A DNA stretch of 64,000 nt, from assembly GCF_001437355.1 (NCBI RefSeq), contig NZ_JQBM01000001.1, positions 288,294-352,293 of the forward strand, read 5' to 3'. Both the position numbers and the translations under genes were made by a program. Positions 53,783 through 62,795 of this stretch are shown piece by piece (position 1 is the stretch's first letter; each line of letters begins with the position of its first letter). Source of the DNA: Weissella viridescens (GTDB lineage Bacteria; Bacillota; Bacilli; Lactobacillales; Lactobacillaceae). The notes under the pieces are model-generated. The model had not been told where the DNA came from. It did no database searches and saw only the letters and a program-made list of their open reading frames with translations.

Positions 53783-54833
53783 GCCCCTGCTCCCGCTTTG
53801 TTTGCCAAATCGCGTATAACCTAAAGTTAAAGAATTCTTGGATATCTGCCGTTTCTCGAACTGTTTTAAAACGCCAAGCATCAATATCTGGATCCGTGAG
53901 TTTTTGCGCAAATGTTCCTTTTAAGTCTTTAGTCAGATATTGCTCATAAGGAAATTGATCCAGGGGTAGCCAAATCGCTGCCGTCAACAAATGTTCCTGC
54001 ACTGTCCCTAATTTTAACTGACGCGTATGAGCAATATCTACCAATGTCTGACCATTTTTTGCTGCATCAAAGCTCGTTTGTAAACTAGTTGGAAACTGCA
54101 TGCGTTTACCAACTATTGCGTATAATTGAACAATTGGGTCTTCAATAGTTGTATGTTGTTCCAGATAGATTAACAGCGCTGTGTATTGCTCTAATTGCCA
54201 AAGATAGAAATCAAATTCAGTCCAAGTCTTCGGTAAATCCATCTGATCATAATTTAAGCCCGCAGTTTCATGCCCAACCCAGCTCGCCGCTAAACTATTC
54301 GCTGTCGCTTCTGGCAATGTCGTCAAAAAAGCTTTCAACGTGTTAAACCAGTGTGGTACAAGTTGTGTTTTATCTTGATTTTTAAACCATTGTTTAAGGC
54401 TTTGTCTTTGCTTTAAACTTGCTTGCATGGGATAGTATTGGCGGTTATGGTATGACCATTCTGAAACAACTTGATTAGCTTGTAAGAATAATGGCATAAA
54501 CGCTCCGGTTTGATATTGAATCCGCGCTGCATTCTGTTGTGGGAGATAATGTTGCTGGGCATATTGCATCCGCACTTTATCACCCTTTTCGGTCAATAAA
54601 TAAAGACCTGGTTCAATTTGTTCCAGATCTTTGTTTTGTTGCAACTGCTGCAAAGCTTGTTTATATTCATTTTTTCGTAATTGTGGCAGTAAACCAAACC
54701 AATCCAATAATTGATAACGTAACCCCCAATATTCAGCAGATCCCGTTGTTTGTTGTTTTATTAAGGCAAATATGACATGGCTCCGCCGAGGTTGTTGTTT
54801 TGAAAATAAAGTTAAATAAAATTCTGGGTTCAC
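53775..54833 (-). CDS. ypbB: YpbB-like helix-turn-helix protein, RecS neighbour
   Basis: 352 residues. C-terminal region about 255-300 (TLVDIAHTRQLKLGTVQEHLLTA) is an HTH_40-type module; the N-terminal region about 20-75 (LRYQLLDWFGLLPQLRKNEYKQALQQL) looks like another small winged-helix fold. Start is GTG at 54833, GGAGG five bases upstream. Gene order ypbB-recS-ypbE equals that of Bacillus. Probably assists RecS on DNA. Confidence 0.82.
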   Translation of the reverse strand: MNPEFYLTLFSKQQPRRSHVIFALIKQQTTGSAEYWGLRYQLLDWFGLLPQLRKNEYKQALQQLQQNKDLEQIEPGLYLLTEKGDKVRMQYAQQHYLPQQNAARIQYQTGAFMPLFLQANQVVSEWSYHNRQYYPMQASLKQRQSLKQWFKNQDKTQLVPHWFNTLKAFLTTLPEATANSLAASWVGHETAGLNYDQMDLPKTWTEFDFYLWQLEQYTALLIYLEQHTTIEDPIVQLYAIVGKRMQFPTSLQTSFDAAKNGQTLVDIAHTRQLKLGTVQEHLLTAAIWLPLDQFPYEQYLTKDLKGTFAQKLTDPDIDAWRFKTVRETADIQEFFNFRLYAIWQTKREQGHA

Positions 54834-54854
54834 AACAGCCTCCTTTCCATCTAC

Positions 54855-55433
54855 CTACATTTGGCGCTTCAACCGAATAAAGACATTCTTGAAGCCCATC
54901 AAAATAAAGCCAGATAACAGTGTGAGTATGCTTCCTTCAATTAAATTAAAGGGCAAGACCATATATGTTAAATATACCTTGGTTCCAATTGTTTTGGCAA
55001 TATCAAAGTTGGCAAAACGCGCATACAGTGGCATGGCATAAACAACGTTTAACAGCATCATCGTAATCGTTAAGCCTAATGTTCCAGCAATACCACCCTT
55101 TAGAAGCGCACGCCATTGCCAGTTTTTACCAGCTTGCATGCCCCAATACAATCCTAACAAAAGCACACCTAAACCAATAACATTCATGGGTAATCCAATG
55201 TAATCATTGACGCCTGCACCGTCGAGTAGAACTTTTAAAATTGACCGTAACAGTAGGACCAAATAACCCGCACGTAAATCTAATAGAATGGCACCAAAGA
55301 AAATTGGAATAAATGAAAAATCCATTTTTAAAAAGGTCGCCCCTGGAATAATTGGAAATTGGCTAATTAACATTAAAATAAATGATAAAGCTGCTAGTAA
55401 CGCAATCACGCTTAATCGTTGTGTTCGATGCAT
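54855..55433 (-). CDS. ribU: Riboflavin ECF transporter S subunit
   Basis: 192 residues, six membrane segments, RLSVIALLAALSFILMLI and LKMDFSFIPIFFGAILLDLRAG are typical RibU. Binds riboflavin for uptake via the shared ECF module. An FMN riboswitch with terminator lies upstream, confirming the substrate. Only 21 bases separate it from ypbB, with no terminator. Confidence 0.93.
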   Translation of the reverse strand: MHRTQRLSVIALLAALSFILMLISQFPIIPGATFLKMDFSFIPIFFGAILLDLRAGYLVLLLRSILKVLLDGAGVNDYIGLPMNVIGLGVLLLGLYWGMQAGKNWQWRALLKGGIAGTLGLTITMMLLNVVYAMPLYARFANFDIAKTIGTKVYLTYMVLPFNLIEGSILTLLSGFILMGFKNVFIRLKRQM

Positions 55434-55453
55434 TGTTTTCTCCTCGTGATACG

Positions 55454-55495
55454 AAAAAAGTCTTCTCTAGGTTTCAGGGCAACCTAAAGAAGACT
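55454..55495 (-). terminator. Riboswitch-controlled terminator upstream of ribU
   Basis: AGTCTTCTTTAGGTT pairs with ACCTAGAGAAGACT around GCCCTGAA, then six Ts on the minus strand; it is the expression platform of the FMN riboswitch. Confidence 0.88.
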
Positions 55496-55515
55496 CTTAC
55501 TGTCTTGACTTTAAA

Positions 55516-55653
55516 ATCTTCTATATACCAGACTGTACTGTCGGTTATGGAATTTCACCATATCAATCAAATGCACCATGCAGTTTGAGTCGCGGACTTA
55601 CATTGAGAAGCAATGCTCACCACCGATCGGGAATTTCACCCTGCCCTGAAGAT
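55516..55653 (-). ncRNA. FMN riboswitch (RFN element)
   Basis: The minus strand carries the RFN landmarks in order: ATCTTCAGGGCAGGGTGAAA, TTCCCGATCGGTGG, AGTCCGCGA, ATATGGTGAAATTCCATAAC, CGACAGT and closing GAAGAT. Followed by a terminator, so FMN binding should stop transcription of ribU and any genes behind it. Confidence 0.95.
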
Positions 55654-55671
55654 ATTATTCATATTAACTCT

Positions 55672-55700
55672 AGAATAGAGTTTTCCTTATTATTTGTCAA
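55672..55700 (-). promoter_or_regulatory. Promoter of the ribU operon
   Basis: Perfect TTGACA (55700-55695), 17-base spacer, TATTCT (55677-55672), directly upstream of the RFN element. Confidence 0.75.
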
Positions 55701-55715
55701 TAAGCAAGCTTGAAC

Positions 55716-56393
55716 TTACTTTGCTTGCGCTTGCTTATTTTCTTTTTCTGATCCGGCCTCTGGGAACAAATAAAGATTAACCTCACCATGAATCAATTCA
55801 CCTAGGTAAACATCATCAACAGTCTTATCTGGGTATTGGGCTTCAACTTGCTTTTCAACCCATTCTTCGTCAACATCTACGACATCCAATAGGCCGACAT
55901 TGATTTGTCCATCTTGGATGATTGGATACTTTGTATCTTCTTCGCCATATTTGTTGATTGTCAACTGACCATTCTGTTCCAAAGTTGCCAACTTAACTTG
56001 TTGAATTTCATCAAAGCCACTTGATCGCAACTTAAACATTAATTCATTTGCTGAAAGTCCAATGCGCATCACTGTATCCATTTGAATTTCACCGCGACGA
56101 ATCACAACGATTGGGCGTCCATCAATGATGGTACGGATTGTATAGCTATATTCTTTAGCAACCTTTAAAAGCAAAACTAAGAAAGTCCAAATAATCAAAA
56201 CCATAATAAATTGGAGGGTTGAAATATCTTTATTATAAATCACACCTCCAATAATGCCACCCAAGGCATAGTTTTGCACTTGGTCCATTGCAGAGATTGG
56301 GGCCAAATTTCCCTTACCCAAGATGTTAATTTGAATAATTAAGGCCACAATTCCAACGGCTAATTTAACAATAATATCTGAATAATCACCCAT
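55716..56393 (-). CDS. DUF421 (YetF-like) membrane protein
   Basis: 225 residues: three N-terminal membrane segments (about 8-28, 38-58, 62-80) then a cytoplasmic domain with GRPIVVIRRGEIQMDTV and FDEIQQVKLATLEQNGQL typical of DUF421. Function unknown; some relatives are sporulation or stress proteins. Its start overlaps the DUF3290 stop as TAATG, so the two were coupled. Confidence 0.82.
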   Translation of the reverse strand: MGDYSDIIVKLAVGIVALIIQINILGKGNLAPISAMDQVQNYALGGIIGGVIYNKDISTLQFIMVLIIWTFLVLLLKVAKEYSYTIRTIIDGRPIVVIRRGEIQMDTVMRIGLSANELMFKLRSSGFDEIQQVKLATLEQNGQLTINKYGEEDTKYPIIQDGQINVGLLDVVDVDEEWVEKQVEAQYPDKTVDDVYLGELIHGEVNLYLFPEAGSEKENKQAQAK

Positions 56394-56856
56394 TATTTAT
56401 CACCTGTCTTTACTGTAATTTGATCCTTTGGTACCGCAATCTCAGTTGGGGCTACCGTATATGACGTCATATCTGGATTAAAAGTCAAATCTAAATATTG
56501 ATCTTTTTCCCAGCCTTAATCAACATTTGTGACTGACTTGTCTTACCATCAACCGCAATTTGATCAACTGGAACATTTTCCTTCTTGGCAACATCATTTA
56601 AAATATCGACCAATTGAGATTTTTTAGCATCAACTTGCTTGATACCATTCATATTTTGCAATTGCAAACCAATCGTAAATAGTCCAACTAACAAAACCAA
56701 AATTGCTAAATCACGGTAACGTCCTTTGTGTTGATGTTTGAAATACATAAAGGCTAGTACAATCCCAGCAAAAACTAAAATACCTAAAACAGTCCAATGG
56801 ATAATATTAGTCATATTATCCTGACTTTTAATGTAATCAATCGTATAAAATGTCAT
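56393..56856 (-). pseudogene. DUF3290 family membrane protein, frameshifted near its C-terminus
   Basis: From ATG at 56856 (GGAG upstream) a two-span membrane protein reads to SQSQMLIKAGKKINI and stops at 56491. One base earlier in frame at the A-run (plus-strand T-run 56504-56508) the sequence continues KDQYLDLTFNPDMTSYTVAP to TAA at 56395-56393, which overlaps the DUF421 start. The continued frame is DUF3290-like, so a base was lost in the homopolymer. The truncated 121-residue product might still fold. Confidence 0.75.
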
Positions 56857-56883
56857 GATTCTCCGCTCTTCCTCTTATTTTAT

Positions 56884-56951
56884 TAAAAAACACCTTATTT
56901 AGGTCCGTGAAATATAATAATATATATTTCATTTCAAATAAAGTGTTTTTT
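56884..56951 (-). terminator. Terminator of the cvfB-to-rluB gene run
   Basis: AACACTTTATTT pairs with AAATAAGGTGTT (two G-U), with an inner GAAATATA/TATATTTC stem; T-run on the minus strand. Confidence 0.8.
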
Positions 56952-56958
56952 TTAACTT

Positions 56959-57729
56959 TTATAGTCGTCCTGATGAACGACGGTATTGTTTTCCGTTTTT
57001 CAAGTTTTGTACTTCATCGTAAGATAGCTCACGGTATTCGCCAGGAGCCATATTATCCACATCAAGCATCCCATATCGTTCACGGGTCAATTTCAAGACA
57101 GGGTGTCCCACCGCCTTCATCATTTCTTTAACTTGGTGATAGCGTCCTTCATGGATGGTCAATTGGACCATAGCTGTGTTCTTAGCCTTATCAACACCAA
57201 TAATTTCAGCCTTTGCTGGTGCCGCATGGAAAGTACGATGACGTTTGTTTTCAATCGTGTGTACAGTTACACCTAAACGCAAGGCCTTCAATTCGTCGTT
57301 GGTTGGAATCCCTTTTACCTTGGCGACATATACCTTATCGATTTTGTATGAGGGATGCATCAATTGATTGGCCAAATCGCCATCGTTTGTAAGCAATAAA
57401 ACACCAGTCGTGTCGTAGTCTAAGCGTCCCACTGGGTAAATCCGTTGTGGTACATCTTTTAAGATATCTAAGACCGTTGCACGGTCTTTGTCATCAGATG
57501 CGGTGGTCACGACTTCGCGTGGCTTGTTCAATAGGAAATAAACCTTTTTTTCATTTCCCTCAACAGGTGTCCCATTCACTTCAATTTTATCGTTTGGTTC
57601 AACCTTGGTACCTAACTCAGTAACGCGTTTACCGTTTACTGTCACTTGACCTTCTGTAATTAATTTTTCAGAGGCACGACGTGATGCTACCCCAGCTTGG
57701 GCCATTACCTTTTGTAAGCGTTCTGCCAT
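56959..57729 (-). CDS. rluB: 23S rRNA pseudouridine synthase, RluB type
   Basis: 256 residues. S4 RNA-binding domain (1-60, RLQKVMAQAGVASRRASEKL) followed by the catalytic domain with PVGRLDYDTTGVLLLTNDG carrying the catalytic Asp. Modifies helix 89 region U in 23S rRNA, per family. Follows scpB by two bases. Confidence 0.93.
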   Translation of the reverse strand: MAERLQKVMAQAGVASRRASEKLITEGQVTVNGKRVTELGTKVEPNDKIEVNGTPVEGNEKKVYFLLNKPREVVTTASDDKDRATVLDILKDVPQRIYPVGRLDYDTTGVLLLTNDGDLANQLMHPSYKIDKVYVAKVKGIPTNDELKALRLGVTVHTIENKRHRTFHAAPAKAEIIGVDKAKNTAMVQLTIHEGRYHQVKEMMKAVGHPVLKLTRERYGMLDVDNMAPGEYRELSYDEVQNLKNGKQYRRSSGRL

Positions 57730-57731
57730 AT

Positions 57732-58355
57732 TTAGTTTGTCTCACTTTCATCTAATAAGTCACTTGTAAAGGCTGACTCGGTTTCTTTAAATAACGGTAC
57801 TTCCGCATCATTTTGATCACTTGCTTGTAGATGCTCAAGCGTTTGGGCCGTCCCCAGTTCAGGTAAATCTGTTAGCGCATCAAGTCCAAAATAATCTAGG
57901 AAGTATTCAGTGGTGCCATATAAGTTAGGTCGTCCCGCTTCATCAGCCCGACCTTGGACACTAATTAAATTACGCAATACTAATTTTTGTAGCATCGCAC
58001 TCGACTTTACCCCACGAATTTCATCAACATCAATCCGTGTGACTGGTTGTTGATAAGCAACAATTGCCAATACTTCGAGTGCCGATTGCGATAGATTAGA
58101 CGTAATTGGCGCTGTGAAATACTGATGGATAACTGGAGCCAATTCAGTTTTCGTAACAAGTTGATACTGCTGCCCATGTTTGACCAACATTAAACCTGAT
58201 CCCGCGTCTGTCGCATATTTCGTTTGCAATCGTTGGAGTGTCTCCATAACCTGATCTGCTTCAGCCTCTGTTGCTGCCGTGAGTTCAGCCAGTTTAACGC
58301 CTTCATCCCCCGATACAAATAATAAGGCTTCAATTTGTGCATCCAAATCATTCAT
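57732..58355 (-). CDS. scpB: Segregation and condensation protein B
   Basis: 207 residues, two winged-helix domains (IEALLFVSGDEGVKLAEL; ALEVLAIVAYQQPVTRIDVD, EIRGVKSSAMLQKLVLRNLI). Acidic tail. Part of the SMC-ScpAB condensin. ATG at 58355 overlaps the scpA stop by eight bases; a GTG at 58367 is less likely. Confidence 0.95.
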   Translation of the reverse strand: MNDLDAQIEALLFVSGDEGVKLAELTAATEAEADQVMETLQRLQTKYATDAGSGLMLVKHGQQYQLVTKTELAPVIHQYFTAPITSNLSQSALEVLAIVAYQQPVTRIDVDEIRGVKSSAMLQKLVLRNLISVQGRADEAGRPNLYGTTEYFLDYFGLDALTDLPELGTAQTLEHLQASDQNDAEVPLFKETESAFTSDLLDESETN

Positions 58356-59124
58356 CGTTCTGTTCACCTGTTAGTTGATTTTTTAGGATAATCTGATCAA
58401 AATTATCCTGCTGTGTCACATAAAGTTGCTGGTGTCGCACCAATTCTAAGACACCCAAAAATGTTACAATCACATCCGACTTGGATGTCTGCCCCTCAAA
58501 AAGATCATCAAAACGCAAGACGGATTGATGTGCAAATCGAGCTTTAATGGCTTCAATTTTAACTTCAATTGATGGTCGAGCCGGTGCTAATGAACGTGTT
58601 TTAGCACGATCAACTTGAATTTGACGACGTGCTAATAATTTATTAAAAGCTTGTTGCAATGCGTCTACCTGCACACCCACTGGTGTTGGAATAAAAGCAT
58701 CGGCATCTGCCAGTGGATCAGTTGTTTCAGGGGCGCGTGAAAATTGTTGTTGCCGATCTTCTTCCAAAACGCGCAGTTGTGTCGCTGCATTTTGGTATTG
58801 CTGGTAATCAAGCAGTTGTTGCATCAACTCAGCTTTAGGATCTGGCTCATCAACATATTCAGCCAAACTATCATCTTGTTCGTCAACCATAACTGGAATC
58901 AAATCTTTAGATTTAATCGCCATCAGATTAGCCGCCATGACTAAAAAATCACCAGCAACATCTAAGTTGCGATCTTCAGCTTGGTGAATAAAATCTAGAT
59001 ATTGTTGTGTAATTTCGGTAATTTGAATATCAAAAATATCCATCTCATTAACGTGAATTAAATGCAGCAACAAATCCAAAGGCCCATCAAAGTCTTCTAA
59101 ATGATAGGTAATTTGATCAGTCAT
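58348..59124 (-). CDS. scpA: Segregation and condensation protein A (kleisin)
   Basis: 258 residues. YHLEDFDGPLDLLLHLI at the N-terminus is the SMC-binding kleisin helix; C-terminal winged helix (VIVTFLGVLELVRHQQLYV). Bridges the SMC heads. Start at 59124, inside the ribT end (eight-base overlap); the frame to 59157 is rejected. Confidence 0.95.
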   Translation of the reverse strand: MTDQITYHLEDFDGPLDLLLHLIHVNEMDIFDIQITEITQQYLDFIHQAEDRNLDVAGDFLVMAANLMAIKSKDLIPVMVDEQDDSLAEYVDEPDPKAELMQQLLDYQQYQNAATQLRVLEEDRQQQFSRAPETTDPLADADAFIPTPVGVQVDALQQAFNKLLARRQIQVDRAKTRSLAPARPSIEVKIEAIKARFAHQSVLRFDDLFEGQTSKSDVIVTFLGVLELVRHQQLYVTQQDNFDQIILKNQLTGEQNDE

Positions 59125-59491
59125 CTTGCTTAGCCTCTCGCCAATCATTAACAACATGTTGAATCCGTACCGTCCCCATCAAGACTAAATCTTGATTTTG
59201 TCGATCAAGGGCATCTAGCATTTCTTGACGCACCTTTAAACGATCTGTAGGTGGTACTTCAACACCATAAACTAATTGTCGAATAACGACCGCATGATAC
59301 ATGTATTCAATCCCAACCATGGCGACAAAATGTCTTGATTCAGGATCTTGCCACAACAATAAGCTGCGATTTGGATTATTTTGATACCAATCAATTTCTC
59401 GTTGGGTTGTCGCAATGTTTTTATACTCAGGTAAATAAGAGAGTAACCCCATCGCAATTTTTAATTGATCTTCACGAACAGTTATTAACAT
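59117..59491 (-). CDS. ribT: RibT-like acetyltransferase-fold protein
   Basis: 124 residues. Full length for RibT, with a GNAT-like pattern (HFVAMVGIEYMYHAVVIRQL, SRSLLLWQDPES). The name comes from the Bacillus rib operon; biochemical role is not settled. It sits between xerD and scpA as in other lactobacilli. Confidence 0.85.
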   Translation of the reverse strand: MLITVREDQLKIAMGLLSYLPEYKNIATTQREIDWYQNNPNRSLLLWQDPESRHFVAMVGIEYMYHAVVIRQLVYGVEVPPTDRLKVRQEMLDALDRQNQDLVLMGTVRIQHVVNDWREAKQDD

Positions 59492-59517
59492 GTTTACCTC
59501 CTTTTAAAACATTGCTA

Positions 59518-60435
59518 TTACGCCCGCGGATGACTTTTATCATATACCTCTGTCAGACGTTTATCAGAAATGTGGGTATAAATTTGCGTGGTTGAGATAT
59601 CAGCATGTCCCAACAATTCTTGCACAATACGCAAATCAGCGCCATTTTCCAGAATATGTGTTGCAAATGAATGTCTCAGCGTATGGGGTGAGACATCTTT
59701 AGTAATCCCAGCCTGTTGCACCATCTGTTTAATCAGTTTCCAAACCCCTTGCCGGGTTAACTGACGACCATGATCGTTTAAGAAGATGACATCAGCGGTC
59801 TGTTGTTTGCCCAAAAAAGGACGGCCCTCTGTTAGATAGCGTTGCAACCAGTGTGCAGCAACATCCCCAATCGGAATAATGCGCTCTTTGTCTCCTTTTC
59901 CAATCGTTTGAATCAATCCGATTTCTAAATGTAGATCGTCTAATTTTAAATTGACTAATTCACTGACGCGCAACCCTGTGGCATACATCACTTCCAACAT
60001 GGTGCGATTCCGCAATCCTAGTGGTGTGTTTGTATCCGGAACAGCCAGCAGTGCATCAACTTCAGCGACTGACAACACGGCAGGTAAATGCTGCGCCTTC
60101 TTGGGTGGATCAACTTGATCCATTGGATTTTTGGTCACCCATTGATTATTATAGGCATACTGGAAGAACTTACGTAGCGACGACACCATATGAATCACTG
60201 AATTTCGCGATTTTCCTGACGTTTCAAGTGATTTCAAAAAATCTAAGATGGTGAACCGATCGACATCTTGCAATGGCATACTGTTGCGTTCATGCATTAG
60301 AAAATGAAAGAACTGTACCAAATCTTGGCGGTATGACGTCCGCGTATTTGTCGATAGGCCCCGTTCCACAGTCACGTAGTGTAAATAATCTGCTAGCTGA
60401 TCTGTGTAAACGCCCACCTCATTTTGTGTTGCCAT
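59518..60435 (-). CDS. xerD: Site-specific tyrosine recombinase XerD
   Basis: 305 residues. SAM-like N-terminal domain, catalytic Arg in ATGLRVSELVNL, HTLRHSFATHIL (His/Arg), GHADISTTQIYTH (His and Tyr). Resolves chromosome dimers with a partner Xer protein. Starts immediately after the cvfB stop, AGAGG eight bases upstream. Confidence 0.92.
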   Translation of the reverse strand: MATQNEVGVYTDQLADYLHYVTVERGLSTNTRTSYRQDLVQFFHFLMHERNSMPLQDVDRFTILDFLKSLETSGKSRNSVIHMVSSLRKFFQYAYNNQWVTKNPMDQVDPPKKAQHLPAVLSVAEVDALLAVPDTNTPLGLRNRTMLEVMYATGLRVSELVNLKLDDLHLEIGLIQTIGKGDKERIIPIGDVAAHWLQRYLTEGRPFLGKQQTADVIFLNDHGRQLTRQGVWKLIKQMVQQAGITKDVSPHTLRHSFATHILENGADLRIVQELLGHADISTTQIYTHISDKRLTEVYDKSHPRA

Positions 60436-61308
60436 TTATTTTTCCTCTTGTTCAACCAAATAAACACCTTGATCATCTTGCGTAATCAATCGTTGCTTGT
60501 AAAGATTTCCCAAAGCACGCTTGAATTGACCCTTTGACATATTAAAATATTTTTTAATTGCTTTTGGATCTGACTTATCGTTGTAAGGCAAAGAATTCGT
60601 GGCTGACGCTTGTAATAATTTCAAAATCATTTCAGCATCATTCCCAATTGATTCATATGCTCGTGGACGCAATGATAAATTCAAAACGCCATCATCCCGA
60701 ACACCAATGACGCGAGCATCAAGATGTTCGCCCAAGCGTGGTTCGCGATAACGTTCATCTGGATGGATAAATCCGATATGATAATCGTCCGTCAAAACAT
60801 ACGTCCCAACCATCTTTAGGCGGTAAACAGTTGCCTTAACGTTTTTGTTTTGCATTGTCTTTTTAGCAGGAACTTGCAAAGCTTGATAAACTTCAGCTGG
60901 CGCAAGTTCTCCCCATAGTCGTTCTTTTTTATCAACACGGAGCGTCAATAAAAGACGATCCCCACGTTGTGGCCAAAGTTCCTTAATCGTTGGCAATTCA
61001 TCCAACGACACCACAACGTCTTTATCAGGTAATCCAATATCAACAAAGACACCTAGGTCGCGTCGAATATCAGTAACCGTGCCAAAGGCAAAGTGACCCA
61101 GACGCACCTCTGGGATTTTTTCAGTAATTGCTAATTCATGTTGATTGTTTTCATATGCAAACCCAGTGACTGTATCACCAAATGCAAATGGAACGTTAAA
61201 TTCTGCTTTATTCAATTCATAGGTTACCCCATCAATTTGGGCAAAGTAGTGTGTGCTATTTTCGTCAGTAATCTTTGCCTGAACAATTTCGCCAACTTTA
61301 TGTGCCAT
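60436..61308 (-). CDS. cvfB: CvfB family S1 RNA-binding protein
   Basis: 290 residues: S1-like domains (about 1-65, 70-140, 148-215) and a C-terminal winged helix (KAIKKYFNMSKGQFKRALGNLY). CvfB is an RNA-binding virulence regulator in Staphylococcus. First gene of cvfB-xerD-ribT-scpA-scpB-rluB. Confidence 0.93.
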   Translation of the reverse strand: MAHKVGEIVQAKITDENSTHYFAQIDGVTYELNKAEFNVPFAFGDTVTGFAYENNQHELAITEKIPEVRLGHFAFGTVTDIRRDLGVFVDIGLPDKDVVVSLDELPTIKELWPQRGDRLLLTLRVDKKERLWGELAPAEVYQALQVPAKKTMQNKNVKATVYRLKMVGTYVLTDDYHIGFIHPDERYREPRLGEHLDARVIGVRDDGVLNLSLRPRAYESIGNDAEMILKLLQASATNSLPYNDKSDPKAIKKYFNMSKGQFKRALGNLYKQRLITQDDQGVYLVEQEEK

Positions 61309-61482
61309 TGTTTCTCCTATTTCAAATTACGTTTTATACATGTTATTTTCATCTAATACTCTAGTTTAACAGATGTCTCGCATAATTGCGCCTGATATGC
61401 TTGAGATTATTATTTTTATAGGCAATTTGGCCTGTTTTTGCTAGAATGGAATTAAATAACTAATGAAAGTTGGAAAATAAAC

Positions 61483-62034
61483 ATGCAAGCAGTTGGAATG
61501 GACCCACAAGTTTTAATCGATATTCTCGTCGGTGCTAAAACTGGTGTTATCTATGATTTTGATACAGATTTACGTGGTGATTTATTAATTACATCATACG
61601 CTTTAAAGGAAGCTGGTCTACCTTCAAATATGGCTGGTGCGGTTGTTCAATTAGAAGATGTTGAACCAACCGAAGATGGACACTATATTTGGAAATTCAA
61701 TCCTGATGTTAAATTGATTCGTCCATTCAAGGTCCACGGTACTATGGAACTCTTTGAAATCCCTGATGAAAAGATTCAATACGAACCAACAAACTGGTTC
61801 AATGTTGAAGCTGAGAATGCAGGTCATGAAAAGATTAACGATTGGATGGAAAGCTACGTCGCCACCCACCCTGATATTGATCGCATTCCACGTGCCGATA
61901 TTCCTGATGATATTGCCGAATTAGCCGCTTCATTCGACGACTGGCGTGCAGCCTACTTCACATTCTTATATGCGCCTACCAAGGCCCAACGTAAGGAATT
62001 GCGTGAGGCCTGTTACGAAGTTGAACCTAAATAA
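61483..62034 (+). CDS. Hypothetical acidic protein
   Basis: 183 residues, very acidic (many Asp/Glu), no membrane segment or recognisable motif. Two starts possible, 61483 or 61498 (MDPQVL); neither has a strong ribosome site. Promoter TAGGCA-17-TAGAAT lies at about 61421-61449. Divergent from cvfB. Function unknown. Confidence 0.6.
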   Translation: MQAVGMDPQVLIDILVGAKTGVIYDFDTDLRGDLLITSYALKEAGLPSNMAGAVVQLEDVEPTEDGHYIWKFNPDVKLIRPFKVHGTMELFEIPDEKIQYEPTNWFNVEAENAGHEKINDWMESYVATHPDIDRIPRADIPDDIAELAASFDDWRAAYFTFLYAPTKAQRKELREACYEVEPK

Positions 62035-62035
62035 A

Positions 62036-62071
62036 CAAAAAAACGCAAATGTCGATGACATCTGCGTTTTT
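62036..62071. terminator. Convergent terminator
   Basis: AAAACGCA/TGCGTTTT with ATGTC/GACAT inner stem, T-run on plus strand; between converging hypotheticals. Confidence 0.85.
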
Positions 62072-62718
62072 TATTTGGTTTGTTTAAAAATTGGGCTGAA
62101 ATTTTCCATGATAAATTGACCTTCATCACTATCTTCAGTGACAACGCGCAAATTAGGCGCTTCAGAATGTTTCTTGCGATAGTCAGTCCAATATTGATTG
62201 ATTGTTGCAACATTTTCAGCATTGAAAGCATCAATGACCATAAGCAACTCGGTGCCATCGTTTTGAATAAGCTTACCCAAGTACGCCTGATTAGCCACCT
62301 GGCTCAACCATGGAATCAAATCGGCTTCAATTTCAGCATCATCTTCCGTTAGAGACGCTAACATTGTACGACCTTCCGAAAAGAAAAACTCGCGCGGTAA
62401 AACAACACTTTGGTTAATTAGAATACCTTGAATGTCAGTTGTCGTGCGAATACTATTAATTAAATCTTGAAAATGCATCGTAAACACCGATTCATCACCA
62501 GTTAGCTGAGCCCAATTTGTATACGTATCAACCAAGTAACGGTCAGGGTCTATGTCTGGCTGTGCCACAAGTTCGAATTGGTATTGTTCCTCATCTTCTT
62601 GTCCGCGCACCAGCAGTGTTGCATCAGCTAAAATATTTCGAAATTTATCTGAATTTAGGTTCAAATCATTTGCTTGCAAGGCATGAATTAATGCATCGTT
62701 CATTATTGGCTGATTCAT
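62071..62718 (-). CDS. Hypothetical protein, possibly SseB-like fold
   Basis: 215 residues, no membrane segment. Pattern DATLLVRGQEDEEQYQFELV and RTMLASLTEDDAEIEADLI is mildly reminiscent of SseB-type domains but weak. GAGG lies 12 bases before ATG at 62718, a long spacing; ATG at 62703 is an alternative start. Confidence 0.5.
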   Translation of the reverse strand: MNQPIMNDALIHALQANDLNLNSDKFRNILADATLLVRGQEDEEQYQFELVAQPDIDPDRYLVDTYTNWAQLTGDESVFTMHFQDLINSIRTTTDIQGILINQSVVLPREFFFSEGRTMLASLTEDDAEIEADLIPWLSQVANQAYLGKLIQNDGTELLMVIDAFNAENVATINQYWTDYRKKHSEAPNLRVVTEDSDEGQFIMENFSPIFKQTK

Positions 62719-62795
62719 CTATCATTATTTCCTCATTTTTGTTTTCTTTTAGTATACCCATTTTATAGAAATCTGCCAAGTCATGTTCTTTTTGA

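Noticed and set aside
56500-56512. Programmed -1 frameshift in the DUF3290 gene
   Set aside because: The site reads G-AAA-AAG, so the P-site tRNA would mispair after slipping, and no downstream stimulator was seen; mutation or error is more likely, though not excluded.
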